NCBI GenBank assembly: GCA_018650465.1
Contig: JABIFY010000098.1
Coordinates: 1-35,096, forward strand
Reading direction: 5' to 3'
Source: Alphaproteobacteria bacterium
GTDB taxonomy: Bacteria > Pseudomonadota > Alphaproteobacteria > UBA2966
Length of the DNA stretch: 35,096 nucleotides
The position numbers and the translations under genes were made by a program. Below are positions 9,674 through 18,909 of the stretch, piece after piece (position 1 is the first letter of the stretch; each line of letters starts with the position of its first letter). Under the pieces are notes generated by a model. The model made no database searches and was not told where the DNA came from. It saw only the letters and a program-made list of their open reading frames with translations.

Positions 9674-9676
9674 CTC

Positions 9677-10444
9677 ATGCTTAAACCAAGCCAAAAAATA
9701 TCAAATACGGCCATGGTGCTGGCCGCCGGCAAGGGCTTGCGCATGCGACCGCTCACCAACCGGCGACCCAAACCCCTGGTGGCGGTTGCCGGGCGCAGTC
9801 TGATTGATCGCGCCCTGGATCGGGTGAAGGATGCCGGCATCAGCAAAGTTGTCGTCAACCTGCATTACCGGGGCGAGATGCTGCGCCGTCACCTGGATAA
9901 ACGACAAGGTCTGGATTGCCTCTATTCCGATGAAAGCAAGTCTTTGCTGGAAACCGGCGGTGGTGTCAAAAAGGCCCTGAAAAAACTTGTAGATAGTGGC
10001 CCACGGCCCAAACCGTTCCTTGTGCTGAATAGCGATGCCTTGTGGCTGGATGGCTTTGGCAAGGGGGTTGCCAGTGATAATGCTCTGGCACGTCTGGCCG
10101 CAGCCTGGGATGGCCGACGCATGGATGCCCTGTTGCTGATGCAGCCAACCTCAAAAGCCCTTGGCCACAAAGGTACCGGTGATTATCGCCTGCAACGCGA
10201 TGCTCGCCTGATGCGCGTACCAGGGGGACCGGCGCCTTATGTTTTTACAGGCATCCAGATTTTGCACCCACGCCTTTTTGAACAAAGCCCACGCGGTGCC
10301 TTTTCGCTTGTCCACTTGTATGACAAAGCACAAAAAGCCGGACGCTTGTTCGGCCTGAAACACACCGGCGTCTGGATGGACGTCGGCACGCCCGCAGGTG
10401 TGACCATGGCGGAAGATGAACTAAAAGCATTGGGTCGATTGTGA
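9677..10444 (+). CDS. murU: N-acetylmuramate alpha-1-phosphate uridylyltransferase MurU-like
   Basis: Sugar-1-phosphate nucleotidyltransferase that would convert MurNAc-1-phosphate and UTP to UDP-MurNAc. The N-terminal signature AAGKGLRMRPLT (16-27) followed by RRPKPL is intact. Further in are LVLNSDALWLDG with the metal-binding Asp, and a C-terminal WMDVGTP typical of the group. At 255 residues it is slightly longer than Pseudomonas MurU, and it lacks the C-terminal acyltransferase domain of GlmU. It begins 3 bp after amgK. A mannose-1-phosphate guanylyltransferase-type role cannot be excluded from sequence alone, but the amgK pairing makes MurU most likely. Confidence 0.87.
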   Translation: MLKPSQKISNTAMVLAAGKGLRMRPLTNRRPKPLVAVAGRSLIDRALDRVKDAGISKVVVNLHYRGEMLRRHLDKRQGLDCLYSDESKSLLETGGGVKKALKKLVDSGPRPKPFLVLNSDALWLDGFGKGVASDNALARLAAAWDGRRMDALLLMQPTSKALGHKGTGDYRLQRDARLMRVPGGPAPYVFTGIQILHPRLFEQSPRGAFSLVHLYDKAQKAGRLFGLKHTGVWMDVGTPAGVTMAEDELKALGRL

Positions 10445-13400
10445 TGAATAACATCTTCACCATCGCGCCTTCACGGGCTTTTGTGGATGCCCTGGCAGTG
10501 GGTATATTGGCGCAATATGGGGACGACCCGCTGACCCTGTCGCGTGTCACAGTGTTGCTGCCGACCCGTCGTGCCTGTCGATCTTTACGCGAAGCATTTC
10601 TGCGCACTGGCGATGGCGTGCCCATGTTGCTGCCCGATATCCGCCCCATTGGTGATGTGGAAGAAGATCAAATTCTGCTGACAGCCAACGAAGCCTCAAG
10701 CCTTGAAGGCGGGTTTGATTCAGGCCAGGGCCTGGGCCAGAAAATTCTGGATTTGCCTGAGGCCATTCCCGGTTTGCGCCGCGAATTATTATTGGTGCAG
10801 CTGATCCTGCGCTTCAATCAAAGTCGACAGTCGGAAACCGGGGCGACCGCTGGTAGTCTGGATGCGGCACAGGCGGCGCACCTGGCGCGGGACCTGGCGT
10901 CCTTGATTGATCAGGTGCAAACCGAAGGTCTGGATTTTGCCAATCTTGTGGATATCGTGCCGGAAAGCCTGGCCACACACTGGCAGCTAACGCTGGATTT
11001 TCTCGCCATTGTCACCGACTTCTGGCCAAAAATTCTCGCCGAAGAAGATTTCATTGATCCAGCTGAGCGACGCAATCTTTTGCTGGAACTTCAGGCTGAG
11101 GCCTGGTCAGCTCATCCGCCCGATCATCCGGTTATCGCGGCGGGCTCAACCGGCTCTATTCCGGCCACGGCGCGGCTGTTGAAAACTGTCGCGCGTATGC
11201 CGCAGGGCATGGTTGTCTTGCCTGGTCTTGATCGGGACATGTCGGATGACGCATGGGCCGCAGCAAAAGAAGATGCCACCCACCCGCAATATGGCATGGC
11301 GCAATTGCTGGAAGTTTTTGCCACCCAACGCCCCGATGTGGCGGATTGGGGCAACGGATCAGAACCTGTCGCCAGCGCCCGCAGTCGCTTGCTGAACCAG
11401 GCCCTGTTGCCCGCCGAACAAACGGCACGCTGGCGCGAAGGTGTGCCGGTCACAGCTGACGCCCTGGAAGGCTTGGCCCGGCTGGATTGCAGTGGACCAG
11501 AAGAAGAGGCCCGTGCCATCGCCCTGATGATGCGCGGTGTGCTGGAAGAACCTGAGCGTCGCGCGGCCCTGGTCACACCGGACCGGGCCCTGGCCCGTCG
11601 GGTGGCCGCAGAATTGGCGCGCTGGGATATCGAAATTGATGACAGTGCGGGCCAGCCCCTGGCGCAAACAAGGACCGGTGTATTTTTACGCCTTACCGCG
11701 ACCTTGCTGGTGTCGAACCTGGCCCCGGTTGATTTATTGGCGACCCTGAAACATCCGCTGGCCTGTGGCGGCTTGAGTGCCGGAGACTTCCGCAGCAAGG
11801 TCCGTTTGCTGGAACGCCTGGCCTTGCGCGGCCCGCGCCTGGGCGGTGGCTTTGCAGGTCTGAAAGAAAAATTGGCCAGGAAAGAAAAGCGGGCGCAAAA
11901 GGAAGAAGGTCTGGTTCTGTTACCTTGGCTGGATCAGTTGGCCGAGATGCAGGCGGAATTCGCGGACCTGATTTCAAAGCCCGGCGCCGCCATGAGTGAT
12001 CTGTTGGCGGCTCATATCAAATTTGCCGAGGCGTTGGCTGCCGATGATAAGCAGCCCGGCGTGGCGCGCATATGGGCCGGGGATGATGGCGAAGCGGCTG
12101 CCGGTTTCATTGATGAACTAAACGCTGCCGGGGATGTACTGCCGCATGTGCCGGGCCATTTATATCCGGCCTTGCTGGAAGGTCTGATGGGCGGGCGCAT
12201 GGTGCGACCCCGTTTTGGTCTGCACGGTCGCCTGGCTATTTTGGGTTTGCTGGAAGCCCGATTGCAACATGCGGACCTGACGATCCTTGGCGGACTGAAC
12301 GAAGGCACCTGGCCGCCCATGGTCGACACCGGGCCGTGGTTGTCCAGGCCCATGCGCCGTGATTTTGGTTTGCCTCAGCCGGAACGGCGTATCGGCTTGA
12401 CGGCCCACGATTTTGTTCAGGCCGCAGCTGGCGCTGAAGTGGTTTTGACCCGTTCTGCCAAAGTGGATGGCGCACCAACTGTGCCTGCCCGATGGTTGCT
12501 GCGGTTGCAGGCTTTGCTGGACGGGGCCAAAATTTCCTGGCCCGCAAATGCTGATAGCAATGTAGACTACCTTGTCTGGGCGCAAGCTCTGGATGATCCG
12601 GGCCATGCGCCCCGTCCCGTGTCAGCGCCAGTACCGCGCCCACCCGTCGCGGCGCGCCCGCGTGAATTGGCGGTGACGGACATCGAAAGCTGGATCCGCG
12701 ATCCCTACGCGATTTTTGCCAAAAAGATTTTGCGGCTCAGGGCCCTGGACGACATCGATGCAGATCCGGGCGCGGCGGAACGTGGCACCTTTATTCATGA
12801 TGCCCTGGACAGGTTTGTTCGCGAGACTTCCTGGCCGCCTGACAAAGCTGCCTACGAACGTTTGCTGGCTGTTGGTGCCGAAGAATTTGGTGAAACCCTG
12901 GCGGAACCCGGTGTCTGGGCCTTCTGGTGGCCGCGTTTTCAGCGCGCTGCCCGCTGGTTTGTCGATACCCTCGCCGCCTATGCCGAGGCCGGATACGACC
13001 GGCCTCTGGCGACGGAGGTTACCGGCGAGCTGGAGATGCCCGCCCCCTTCGCGCCGTTCACCCTGAAGGCCACAGCAGATCGCATTGATCGTGATGCCAC
13101 AGGTGATCTGGTTTTGATCGATTACAAAACCGGGGCCGCCCCTACCAGCAAACAGGTACTGGCTGGCTATTCGCCTCAGTTGCCGCTGGAGGGCCTGATT
13201 GCCCAAGCCGGAAAATTTGAAGGTGTGGCGCCAGCTTCTGTTGTCGGCATGGAATACTGGAAAATTTCCGGACGTGATCCGGCGGGTGAAATTGTACCTG
13301 TGAAGGCCGAAGCGCCCGAAGTTCTGGCCGTCGCCCGCAAACGTCTGGATGATCTGGTTGCCGTCTTTGATCAAGCGAGTACGCCTTATCGGTCTGTGCC

Positions 13401-13500
13401 GCGCCCAGGCCCGGATTGGGCCCCGCGTTTTTCCGATTATGAATTATTGGCCCGCCTCGGCGAATGGACACCGCAAGAAGACGAGGAGGCTGGCGAATGA
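10444..13500 (+). CDS. addB: Double-strand break repair protein AddB (alphaproteobacterial type)
   Basis: Subunit of the AddAB helicase-nuclease that resects DNA double-strand ends and loads RecA after Chi recognition. The N-terminal half has the degenerate UvrD-like helicase fold: LLPTRRACRSLREAFL is seen, but no Walker A, so ATPase activity is not expected. The C-terminal PD-(D/E)XK nuclease shows RGTFIHDALDRF (about 778) and LVLIDYKTG (about 887). The iron-sulfur cysteines of Bacillus AddB are absent: the first position reads IRDPYAIF and the C-terminus has no Cys. The ATG at 10444 overlaps the murU stop; a GTG at 10441 is possible. 1018 residues, in the normal range for the alphaproteobacterial form. 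Confidence 0.95.
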   Translation: MNNIFTIAPSRAFVDALAVGILAQYGDDPLTLSRVTVLLPTRRACRSLREAFLRTGDGVPMLLPDIRPIGDVEEDQILLTANEASSLEGGFDSGQGLGQKILDLPEAIPGLRRELLLVQLILRFNQSRQSETGATAGSLDAAQAAHLARDLASLIDQVQTEGLDFANLVDIVPESLATHWQLTLDFLAIVTDFWPKILAEEDFIDPAERRNLLLELQAEAWSAHPPDHPVIAAGSTGSIPATARLLKTVARMPQGMVVLPGLDRDMSDDAWAAAKEDATHPQYGMAQLLEVFATQRPDVADWGNGSEPVASARSRLLNQALLPAEQTARWREGVPVTADALEGLARLDCSGPEEEARAIALMMRGVLEEPERRAALVTPDRALARRVAAELARWDIEIDDSAGQPLAQTRTGVFLRLTATLLVSNLAPVDLLATLKHPLACGGLSAGDFRSKVRLLERLALRGPRLGGGFAGLKEKLARKEKRAQKEEGLVLLPWLDQLAEMQAEFADLISKPGAAMSDLLAAHIKFAEALAADDKQPGVARIWAGDDGEAAAGFIDELNAAGDVLPHVPGHLYPALLEGLMGGRMVRPRFGLHGRLAILGLLEARLQHADLTILGGLNEGTWPPMVDTGPWLSRPMRRDFGLPQPERRIGLTAHDFVQAAAGAEVVLTRSAKVDGAPTVPARWLLRLQALLDGAKISWPANADSNVDYLVWAQALDDPGHAPRPVSAPVPRPPVAARPRELAVTDIESWIRDPYAIFAKKILRLRALDDIDADPGAAERGTFIHDALDRFVRETSWPPDKAAYERLLAVGAEEFGETLAEPGVWAFWWPRFQRAARWFVDTLAAYAEAGYDRPLATEVTGELEMPAPFAPFTLKATADRIDRDATGDLVLIDYKTGAAPTSKQVLAGYSPQLPLEGLIAQAGKFEGVAPASVVGMEYWKISGRDPAGEIVPVKAEAPEVLAVARKRLDDLVAVFDQASTPYRSVPRPGPDWAPRFSDYELLARLGEWTPQEDEEAGE

Positions 13501-16500
13501 CAGAGATTTCAGGTGGGCCCGTTGATCCAACCGTCGCCCAGCGCGTCGCTTCAAACCCGGAAGTCTCATCCTGGGTCAGTGCCTCTGCCGGCACCGGCAA
13601 GACACGGGTTCTGACCGACCGGGTCTTGCGTCTGATGTTATCGGGGGCGGCCCCTGGGAAAATTCTTTGCCTTACGTTCACCAAGGCCGCTGCGGCAGAA
13701 ATGGCGAACCGTTTGAACGATCGCCTGGCAGCCTGGGCCATGATGGATGACGCCGCCCTGTCGACCAGCCTGTTTGATCTTTCAGGCCAAAAACCAGACG
13801 GAGAAATCCGGGCCGTGGCGCGCGGTCTTTTTGCCCGCGTTCTGGATGTGCCGGGCGGCCTCAAGATTCAAACCATCCACGCCTTTTGCCAATCCTTGCT
13901 GGGACGCTTTCCCCTGGAAGCAGGTCTCGCCCCGCACTTCAAAGTCATGGACGAACGCACCGCCGCCGAAATGCAGCGCGAAGCCCGCGATGCCATGTTG
14001 CGTGATGCCCGTCACGACCCGTCCCTCGCCGATGCCCTGATGTTGGTGACAGCGCAAACAAATGAAGATGATTTTGGCAAACTTCTCTCAAGCCTCGCCA
14101 GTGAACGACGACGCCTCGGCCAGCTCTTTTCGCAAAGCGGTGGTCTTGACGGTGCGGTCGACCGGGTGCGCCAGCATCTGGGATTGCAGCCAGCTGATTC
14201 TCATGACGCCATTTTACAAAAAGCGGGCGATAATAATGAATTTGATCTGGCCGCCTTAACCCAGGCTACCGATGCCCTCAAACAAGGATCGAAAACCGAC
14301 GTGGCGCGGGCAGAAATATTGTGTGCCTGGTTGAAAAATTCAGACACACGGGCCGTGAATTTTGAGGATTATTCCACCGTCTTTGTGACACAGAAGCGAC
14401 AATTAAGGGCCAGAATGGCCACAAAAAATACCCAAAAAGCTCTACCTGAAATCGACGATATTATGATTGCCGAAGGCGAACGCATCATCTTTGTGCTGGA
14501 GCATCTGACAGCCATCGCCATCGCCGAAGCCACCGCAGCCCTGCTCGCCCTGGGATCTGCCATGCTGGCGGCCTACGAGCAGATCAAGCGCCAGAATGTG
14601 CGTCTGGATTATGATGATCTGGTGCTCTTGACCCGTGATTTGCTTGCTGCCAATGATGCCGCCGCCTGGGTTTTATACAAGCTTGATGAAGGCCTGGACC
14701 ATGTTCTGGTAGATGAAGCCCAGGATACCAACCCCGACCAGTGGGCGGTGATCGCGGCCCTGGTGTCGGAATTTTTTGTCGGCGACGGTGCCCGCCAAAT
14801 TAACCGCACCATGTTTGCCGTTGGTGATGTCAAACAATCCATATATGGCTTCCAGCGTGCTGATCCGGCGAATTTTGTCACCTGGCAAAGCCGCTTTGGC
14901 GAGACCGTGCGTGAAGTTGACCGGCTCTGGCGACCGGTTGATCTGGCTGTCTCTTTTCGCTCCGCCCAGGCTGTACTGGATGTGGTCGACGATGTGTTTG
15001 GATCAGAAGAAACCCGAAACGGTTTGGTGTTTGGCGAGGGCGAAGTGAAGCACTTTTCCCATCGCAACGGACAGGCAGGCCGGGTCGAGGTTTGGCCCGC
15101 AGTCCAGCCACCCGACCAGGGCGATGACGAAGACGAATGGACCCTGCCGATCAAACAATACCAGGTCCTCAGCGCCAGTCACCGCCTGGCCCTGGATATT
15201 GCGGATCGCATCAAGAACTGGATCGACACTGGTGAAATACTGGAAAGCCGCGGTCGTAGCTTACGCCCCGGCGATGTGATGGTGTTGGTGCAGCGCCGCA
15301 CAGATTTTGTTACTGATCTGGTATCTGCCCTGAAAACACGTGGTGTGGCTGTGGCCGGGACCGACCGCATGGTGCTGGCCGATCAGTTGCCGGTCAAGGA
15401 CCTGATGGCCCTGGCCCGGTTTGTTCTGCTGCCGGAAGACGGTCTAACCTGTGCCGAAGTGCTGAAAGGCCCGTTTTGCAATCTGGATGATGATGATCTT
15501 TTCACCCTTGCCTATGAACGCAAGGGTACGCTGTGGCGGGCCCTGCAAACCAGATCCGGTGAAAACCCGACCTGGTATTCAGCGGCTGAATTCATGGCGA
15601 CACTGCTGGGTCAGGCAGATTTTGTGCCGCCTTATGAATTCTTTGCGCATCTTTTGGGCGCCATGGGCGGGCGGAAATGCCTGCTGGCGCGTTTGGGTAG
15701 TGAAATAAATGACCCGGTAGATGAATTCCTCGCCCTGGCGCAAACTTACGAGCAAAACCGGGTGCCTTCCCTGCAGGGCTTTTTACATTGGCTGGCCGCC
15801 GGTGAAAGTGAAGTAAAACGCGACCCAGAATTGCAGCGCGACGAAGTCCGGGTGATGACCGTGCACGGGGCCAAGGGCTTGCAGGCACCCGTGGTGATAT
15901 TGCCAGACACAATCCGGGTGCCGCGCAAGGACGACCCTTTGATGTGGGCCCAGGCTGAACTTGATAAAACTGAGCTTGATAAAGTTGAACCTGGTAAAAG
16001 CGATCTGCACCTGTTGCTATGGCCAGGCAAGGCCGGGGCCAACGAGCCGATCAGCAAGGATTTGCGGGAAGCTGCCCGCGAGCGCCGCAATCAGGAATAT
16101 CGCCGTTTGTTGTATGTGGCGCTGACGAGGGCCGAGGACCGGTTATATATCGGCGGCTGGGATACAAAGGTCAAACGCCAGGACGGCTGCTGGTATGATC
16201 TTGTTTCGAAAGCGATACAGGTACGCGGTCAAGCTGTTGATGATGGCGAAGATGCAGTCTGGTTCCATGCTGGTACGCAAAGCCAAAAGCCGGATCGTCA
16301 AGAGGATGTTAAACCGGCAGCTAGCCTGCCAGCGCCCCTGCCGGACTGGGCTCGTAAATCTGCACCGCCTGAACCGACGCCGCCGCGCCCCCTTGCCCCC
16401 AGTCGCCCGGAGGGTGAGGAGCCACCCGTGCGCTCACCACTGGCGGGCGAAGATATGAGCCGCTTCCAGCGTGGCCGCTTGATCCACCGTTTGTTGCAGA

Positions 16501-16958
16501 CACTGCCGGATTTACCTGAAGACACACGGGCTGCAGCGGCCGGGCGGTTTTTGGCAAACCCGGCGCACCGTCTTGAGCCTGAAGCCCGCGACTTGATCGC
16601 CGCAGAAGCACTGAATATTCTGCAACACCCTGAATTTGCAGCTATATTTGGACCCAACAGTCGCGCCGAAGTTTCCATTGCAGGTGTTTTGGGCGAAAAT
16701 GTCATTTCAGGCCAGGTCGATCGCTTGCTGGTGGAAGAAGATCAAATTCTGGTGATCGACTATAAAACCAACCGCCCGCCGCCCACCTCGGAAGCCACTG
16801 TTTCGCCGGTATATTTACGCCAGATGGCCGTCTATCGTGCGGCTTTGCGACAGATTTATCCCGGTCGTACTGTGCGCTGTGGCTTGCTGTGGACCGATGT
16901 CGGACGGCTGATGGCTTTGTCAGATTCAGCCCTTGATGAATATACGCCGGATACCTAA
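13497..16958 (+). CDS. addA: Double-strand break repair helicase AddA (alphaproteobacterial type)
   Basis: Motor and nuclease subunit of AddAB: a 3'-5' superfamily 1A helicase with a C-terminal RecB-family nuclease. Walker A is ASAGTGKT (about 29-36), then LTFTKAAAAEM. The Walker B-like LVDEAQDTN is near 404, followed by VGDVKQSIYGFQRA. VMTVHGAKGLQAPVV and YVALTRAEDRLY are motifs V and VI. The nuclease has GRLIHRLL (about 992) and ILVIDYKTN (about 1085). The ATG at 13497 overlaps the addB stop as ATGA and has GGAGG about 10 nt upstream. A frame beginning at 13464 lies inside addB and is not the start. 1153 residues. A small pentapeptide repeat insert lies near residue 821 (separate entry). 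Confidence 0.96.
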   Translation: MTEISGGPVDPTVAQRVASNPEVSSWVSASAGTGKTRVLTDRVLRLMLSGAAPGKILCLTFTKAAAAEMANRLNDRLAAWAMMDDAALSTSLFDLSGQKPDGEIRAVARGLFARVLDVPGGLKIQTIHAFCQSLLGRFPLEAGLAPHFKVMDERTAAEMQREARDAMLRDARHDPSLADALMLVTAQTNEDDFGKLLSSLASERRRLGQLFSQSGGLDGAVDRVRQHLGLQPADSHDAILQKAGDNNEFDLAALTQATDALKQGSKTDVARAEILCAWLKNSDTRAVNFEDYSTVFVTQKRQLRARMATKNTQKALPEIDDIMIAEGERIIFVLEHLTAIAIAEATAALLALGSAMLAAYEQIKRQNVRLDYDDLVLLTRDLLAANDAAAWVLYKLDEGLDHVLVDEAQDTNPDQWAVIAALVSEFFVGDGARQINRTMFAVGDVKQSIYGFQRADPANFVTWQSRFGETVREVDRLWRPVDLAVSFRSAQAVLDVVDDVFGSEETRNGLVFGEGEVKHFSHRNGQAGRVEVWPAVQPPDQGDDEDEWTLPIKQYQVLSASHRLALDIADRIKNWIDTGEILESRGRSLRPGDVMVLVQRRTDFVTDLVSALKTRGVAVAGTDRMVLADQLPVKDLMALARFVLLPEDGLTCAEVLKGPFCNLDDDDLFTLAYERKGTLWRALQTRSGENPTWYSAAEFMATLLGQADFVPPYEFFAHLLGAMGGRKCLLARLGSEINDPVDEFLALAQTYEQNRVPSLQGFLHWLAAGESEVKRDPELQRDEVRVMTVHGAKGLQAPVVILPDTIRVPRKDDPLMWAQAELDKTELDKVEPGKSDLHLLLWPGKAGANEPISKDLREAARERRNQEYRRLLYVALTRAEDRLYIGGWDTKVKRQDGCWYDLVSKAIQVRGQAVDDGEDAVWFHAGTQSQKPDRQEDVKPAASLPAPLPDWARKSAPPEPTPPRPLAPSRPEGEEPPVRSPLAGEDMSRFQRGRLIHRLLQTLPDLPEDTRAAAAGRFLANPAHRLEPEARDLIAAEALNILQHPEFAAIFGPNSRAEVSIAGVLGENVISGQVDRLLVEEDQILVIDYKTNRPPPTSEATVSPVYLRQMAVYRAALRQIYPGRTVRCGLLWTDVGRLMALSDSALDEYTPDT
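15957..16001 (+). repeat. Three 15-bp tandem units inside addA
   Basis: Three in-frame 15-bp units encode ELDKT, ELDKV and EPGKS at AddA residues 821-835. They lie between helicase motifs V (VMTVHGAKGLQ) and VI (YVALTRAEDRLY). Units 1 and 2 differ at two or three bases and unit 3 is more diverged. This looks like local slippage expansion in a surface loop, in frame and apparently tolerated. Confidence 0.75.
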
Positions 16959-17080
16959 ATATTCATGATGCAATCAATCAGATTGCTTGACGACCCCCGA
17001 CCACATTCGTACAGTCAGCAACATGAGGCCAGCGATACGTCGGCCCAAATCAATCCAGATAAATGAGAGACAGGTTCCAA

Positions 17081-17404
17081 ATGAGTACCATCACCCACGT
17101 AAGCGACGACACCTTTGAAAGTGAAGTCCTGCAGTCTTCAAAGCCTGTACTTGTTGATTATTGGGCTGAATGGTGCGGCCCCTGCAAGCAGATCGCCCCG
17201 GCCCTGGAAGAAATTTCAGGCGAGCTTGGCGACCGCGTGACCATTGCCAAACTGAATATTGATGACCATCCCGTCACGCCAACCAAGTTTGGTGTACGCG
17301 GCATCCCGACCTTGATGTTGTTCAAGGACGGCCAGGTCGCAGCGACCAAAGTTGGTGCGCTGCCCAAGAACAAACTTCAGGAATGGATTGAATCCGTCAT
17401 CTGA
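17081..17404 (+). CDS. trxA: Thioredoxin TrxA
   Basis: Cytoplasmic dithiol-disulfide oxidoreductase that donates electrons to ribonucleotide reductase, methionine sulfoxide reductase and others. The active site AEWCGPCKQIAP is intact, with the buried Asp in VLVDYWAEW and the cis-proline in GIPTLMLFKDG. Length is 107, normal for E. coli-type TrxA. I chose ATG at 17081 (MSTITHVSD); an upstream in-frame ATG at 17063 would add six residues without similarity to known thioredoxins. It is 122 bp after addA, so it may have its own promoter, and it is followed by an intrinsic terminator. Confidence 0.97.
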   Translation: MSTITHVSDDTFESEVLQSSKPVLVDYWAEWCGPCKQIAPALEEISGELGDRVTIAKLNIDDHPVTPTKFGVRGIPTLMLFKDGQVAATKVGALPKNKLQEWIESVI

Positions 17405-17426
17405 TTTTTGGGTTTATCAAACGACA

Positions 17427-17460
17427 AACCCCGCAGGAAACTGCGGGGTTTTGTTGTTTT
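17427..17460 (+). terminator. Intrinsic terminator after trxA
   Basis: A perfect 10-bp GC-rich stem AACCCCGCAG / CTGCGGGGTT with a GAAA tetraloop (17427-17450), followed by the T-rich TTGTTGTTTT. It is placed 22 bp after the trxA stop. It lies between converging trxA and folC. The minus-strand side has a weaker T-run, so it may also slow transcription from folC. Confidence 0.93.
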
Positions 17461-17478
17461 GGATCTTTGCTTTTTAAT

Positions 17479-18909
17479 CTATCCCGAAAACTCACCCGGT
17501 TCCTTGACCAGGTTTTGTTCATGAGCCAGCACACTGCCCGCGAGATACAGTGATCCGCAGATCAACACTCGTGGGGCCGGATCGTGCGCAGACAAGCCAC
17601 AAATACTTTCCAGGGCATCGATAACTGAAAGCGTTGGCTGGCTGTTCAAACCGGCGGCTTGTGCCTGGTCTGATATGTCTTGTGCGGCAAGGGCATTCTC
17701 TTCGCCGGGAATTGTCAGGCCATAAAGGCCTTCTATGCGGCCCTTGAAGGGAGCCATGAAACCGCTGACGTCCTTGACGTTTAACATGCCGCAGACAAGC
17801 CATGTGGGCCGTGGAGATTGGCTCTGCCATTCGTCCAGGGTTGCCGCCAAAACCTCAGCCGAGGCTGCATTATGCCCGCCGTCAAGCCAAAGCTCGGCCC
17901 CCTCCGGCAGATGCTGTGCGGCGCGGCTATGTTTCAGGTCCTGCAAACGGCCCGGCCATGTGGTCGCCGCCAGGCCAGCAGCGATGGCGTCCTCATCTAC
18001 ATCAAAACCTGGCAAGTTTTTGAGAACAGCCACGGCCAACCCGGCATTGCCGATCTGATGGGGGCCCGGCAGTGCGGGTTTCGGGCAGGATTGCTTTCTG
18101 CCCGCAACAGTTACCGTCATGCCCTCAGCCGTCGCTTCAGCTTGCCAGCCACTTTGTCCATATTGCAGCAAGGGAGCACCGATTTCTGTGGCGCGCGCGG
18201 AAATCTGCTTCCTCGCGATGGGCGTTTGTTCAGCAACAATGCAAGGTACATCTTGTTTGAGAATGCCGGCCTTTTCGTCTGCAATGCCGGCCAGCTTCTC
18301 TCCCAGGAACTGGGTGTGGTCAATGGAAATGGGTGTCAGGACGGTCAGGGCCGGTTTGTCGATAACGTTGGTGGCATCGAGCCTGCCGCCGAGGCCAACT
18401 TCCAGCAAAACAATGTCAGCGGGATAACGTGAAAAGGCCAGGAAGGCGCAGGCTGTGGTGATTTCAAAAAAGGTAATGGGGGCCTCGCCATTGGCCGCCT
18501 CACATTCTGTCAACAAAGCCGCCAATTCGGATTCTGGGATTGCTTTGGCGCTTCCGCCTGTCTCCAAACCTGCCAGCTGAATACGCTCGTTAAAACGGAC
18601 CAGATGCGGTGATGTGTAAACATGCACACCGTATCCGGCGGCTTCCAGCATAGCTTTCAGATAGGCAGTGGTTGATCCCTTGCCGTTGGTACCGGCCACA
18701 TGAATAACCGGCGGCAGCTTTGTTTCCGGATGGTCCAGGCGTTCCAGCAAGCGCTCCATGCGCCCCAGGGAAAGATCAATGCGCCTGGGGTGCAGACGTT
18801 TGACGCGATCAAGAATTTGATCGCTGGATCGCAACGTTACGACGTCCGACGTGGTCGAGACGTTAGCTGTCTGTTTCGACGGGGGCGGCGTCTGAGGCAT
18901 CGTCGGCAT
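17479..18909 (-). CDS. folC: Bifunctional dihydrofolate synthase / folylpolyglutamate synthase FolC
   Basis: Adds glutamate to dihydropteroate and then to tetrahydrofolates, so it works downstream of FolP in this same window. A Mur-ligase-fold ATPase: P-loop [10 protein letters not shown] (71-80), the [12 protein letters not shown] loop, [18 protein letters not shown], and [23 protein letters not shown] marks the C-terminal domain. As called from ATG 18909 (476 aa) it overlaps accD by 47 bp and the first 27 or so residues are not conserved. A TTG at 18834 gives a non-overlapping start just before the conserved [13 protein letters not shown] and may be the true one. Last gene of the minus-strand series. 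Confidence 0.94.
   Translation of the reverse strand: MPTMPQTPPPSKQTANVSTTSDVVTLRSSDQILDRVKRLHPRRIDLSLGRMERLLERLDHPETKLPPVIHVAGTNGKGSTTAYLKAMLEAAGYGVHVYTSPHLVRFNERIQLAGLETGGSAKAIPESELAALLTECEAANGEAPITFFEITTACAFLAFSRYPADIVLLEVGLGGRLDATNVIDKPALTVLTPISIDHTQFLGEKLAGIADEKAGILKQDVPCIVAEQTPIARKQISARATEIGAPLLQYGQSGWQAEATAEGMTVTVAGRKQSCPKPALPGPHQIGNAGLAVAVLKNLPGFDVDEDAIAAGLAATTWPGRLQDLKHSRAAQHLPEGAELWLDGGHNAASAEVLAATLDEWQSQSPRPTWLVCGMLNVKDVSGFMAPFKGRIEGLYGLTIPGEENALAAQDISDQAQAAGLNSQPTLSVIDALESICGLSAHDPAPRVLICGSLYLAGSVLAHEQNLVKEPGEFSG

Noticed and set aside
12622-13374. A 250-codon minus-strand frame within addB
   Set aside because: Antisense to the AddB nuclease domain; no similarity to a known family.
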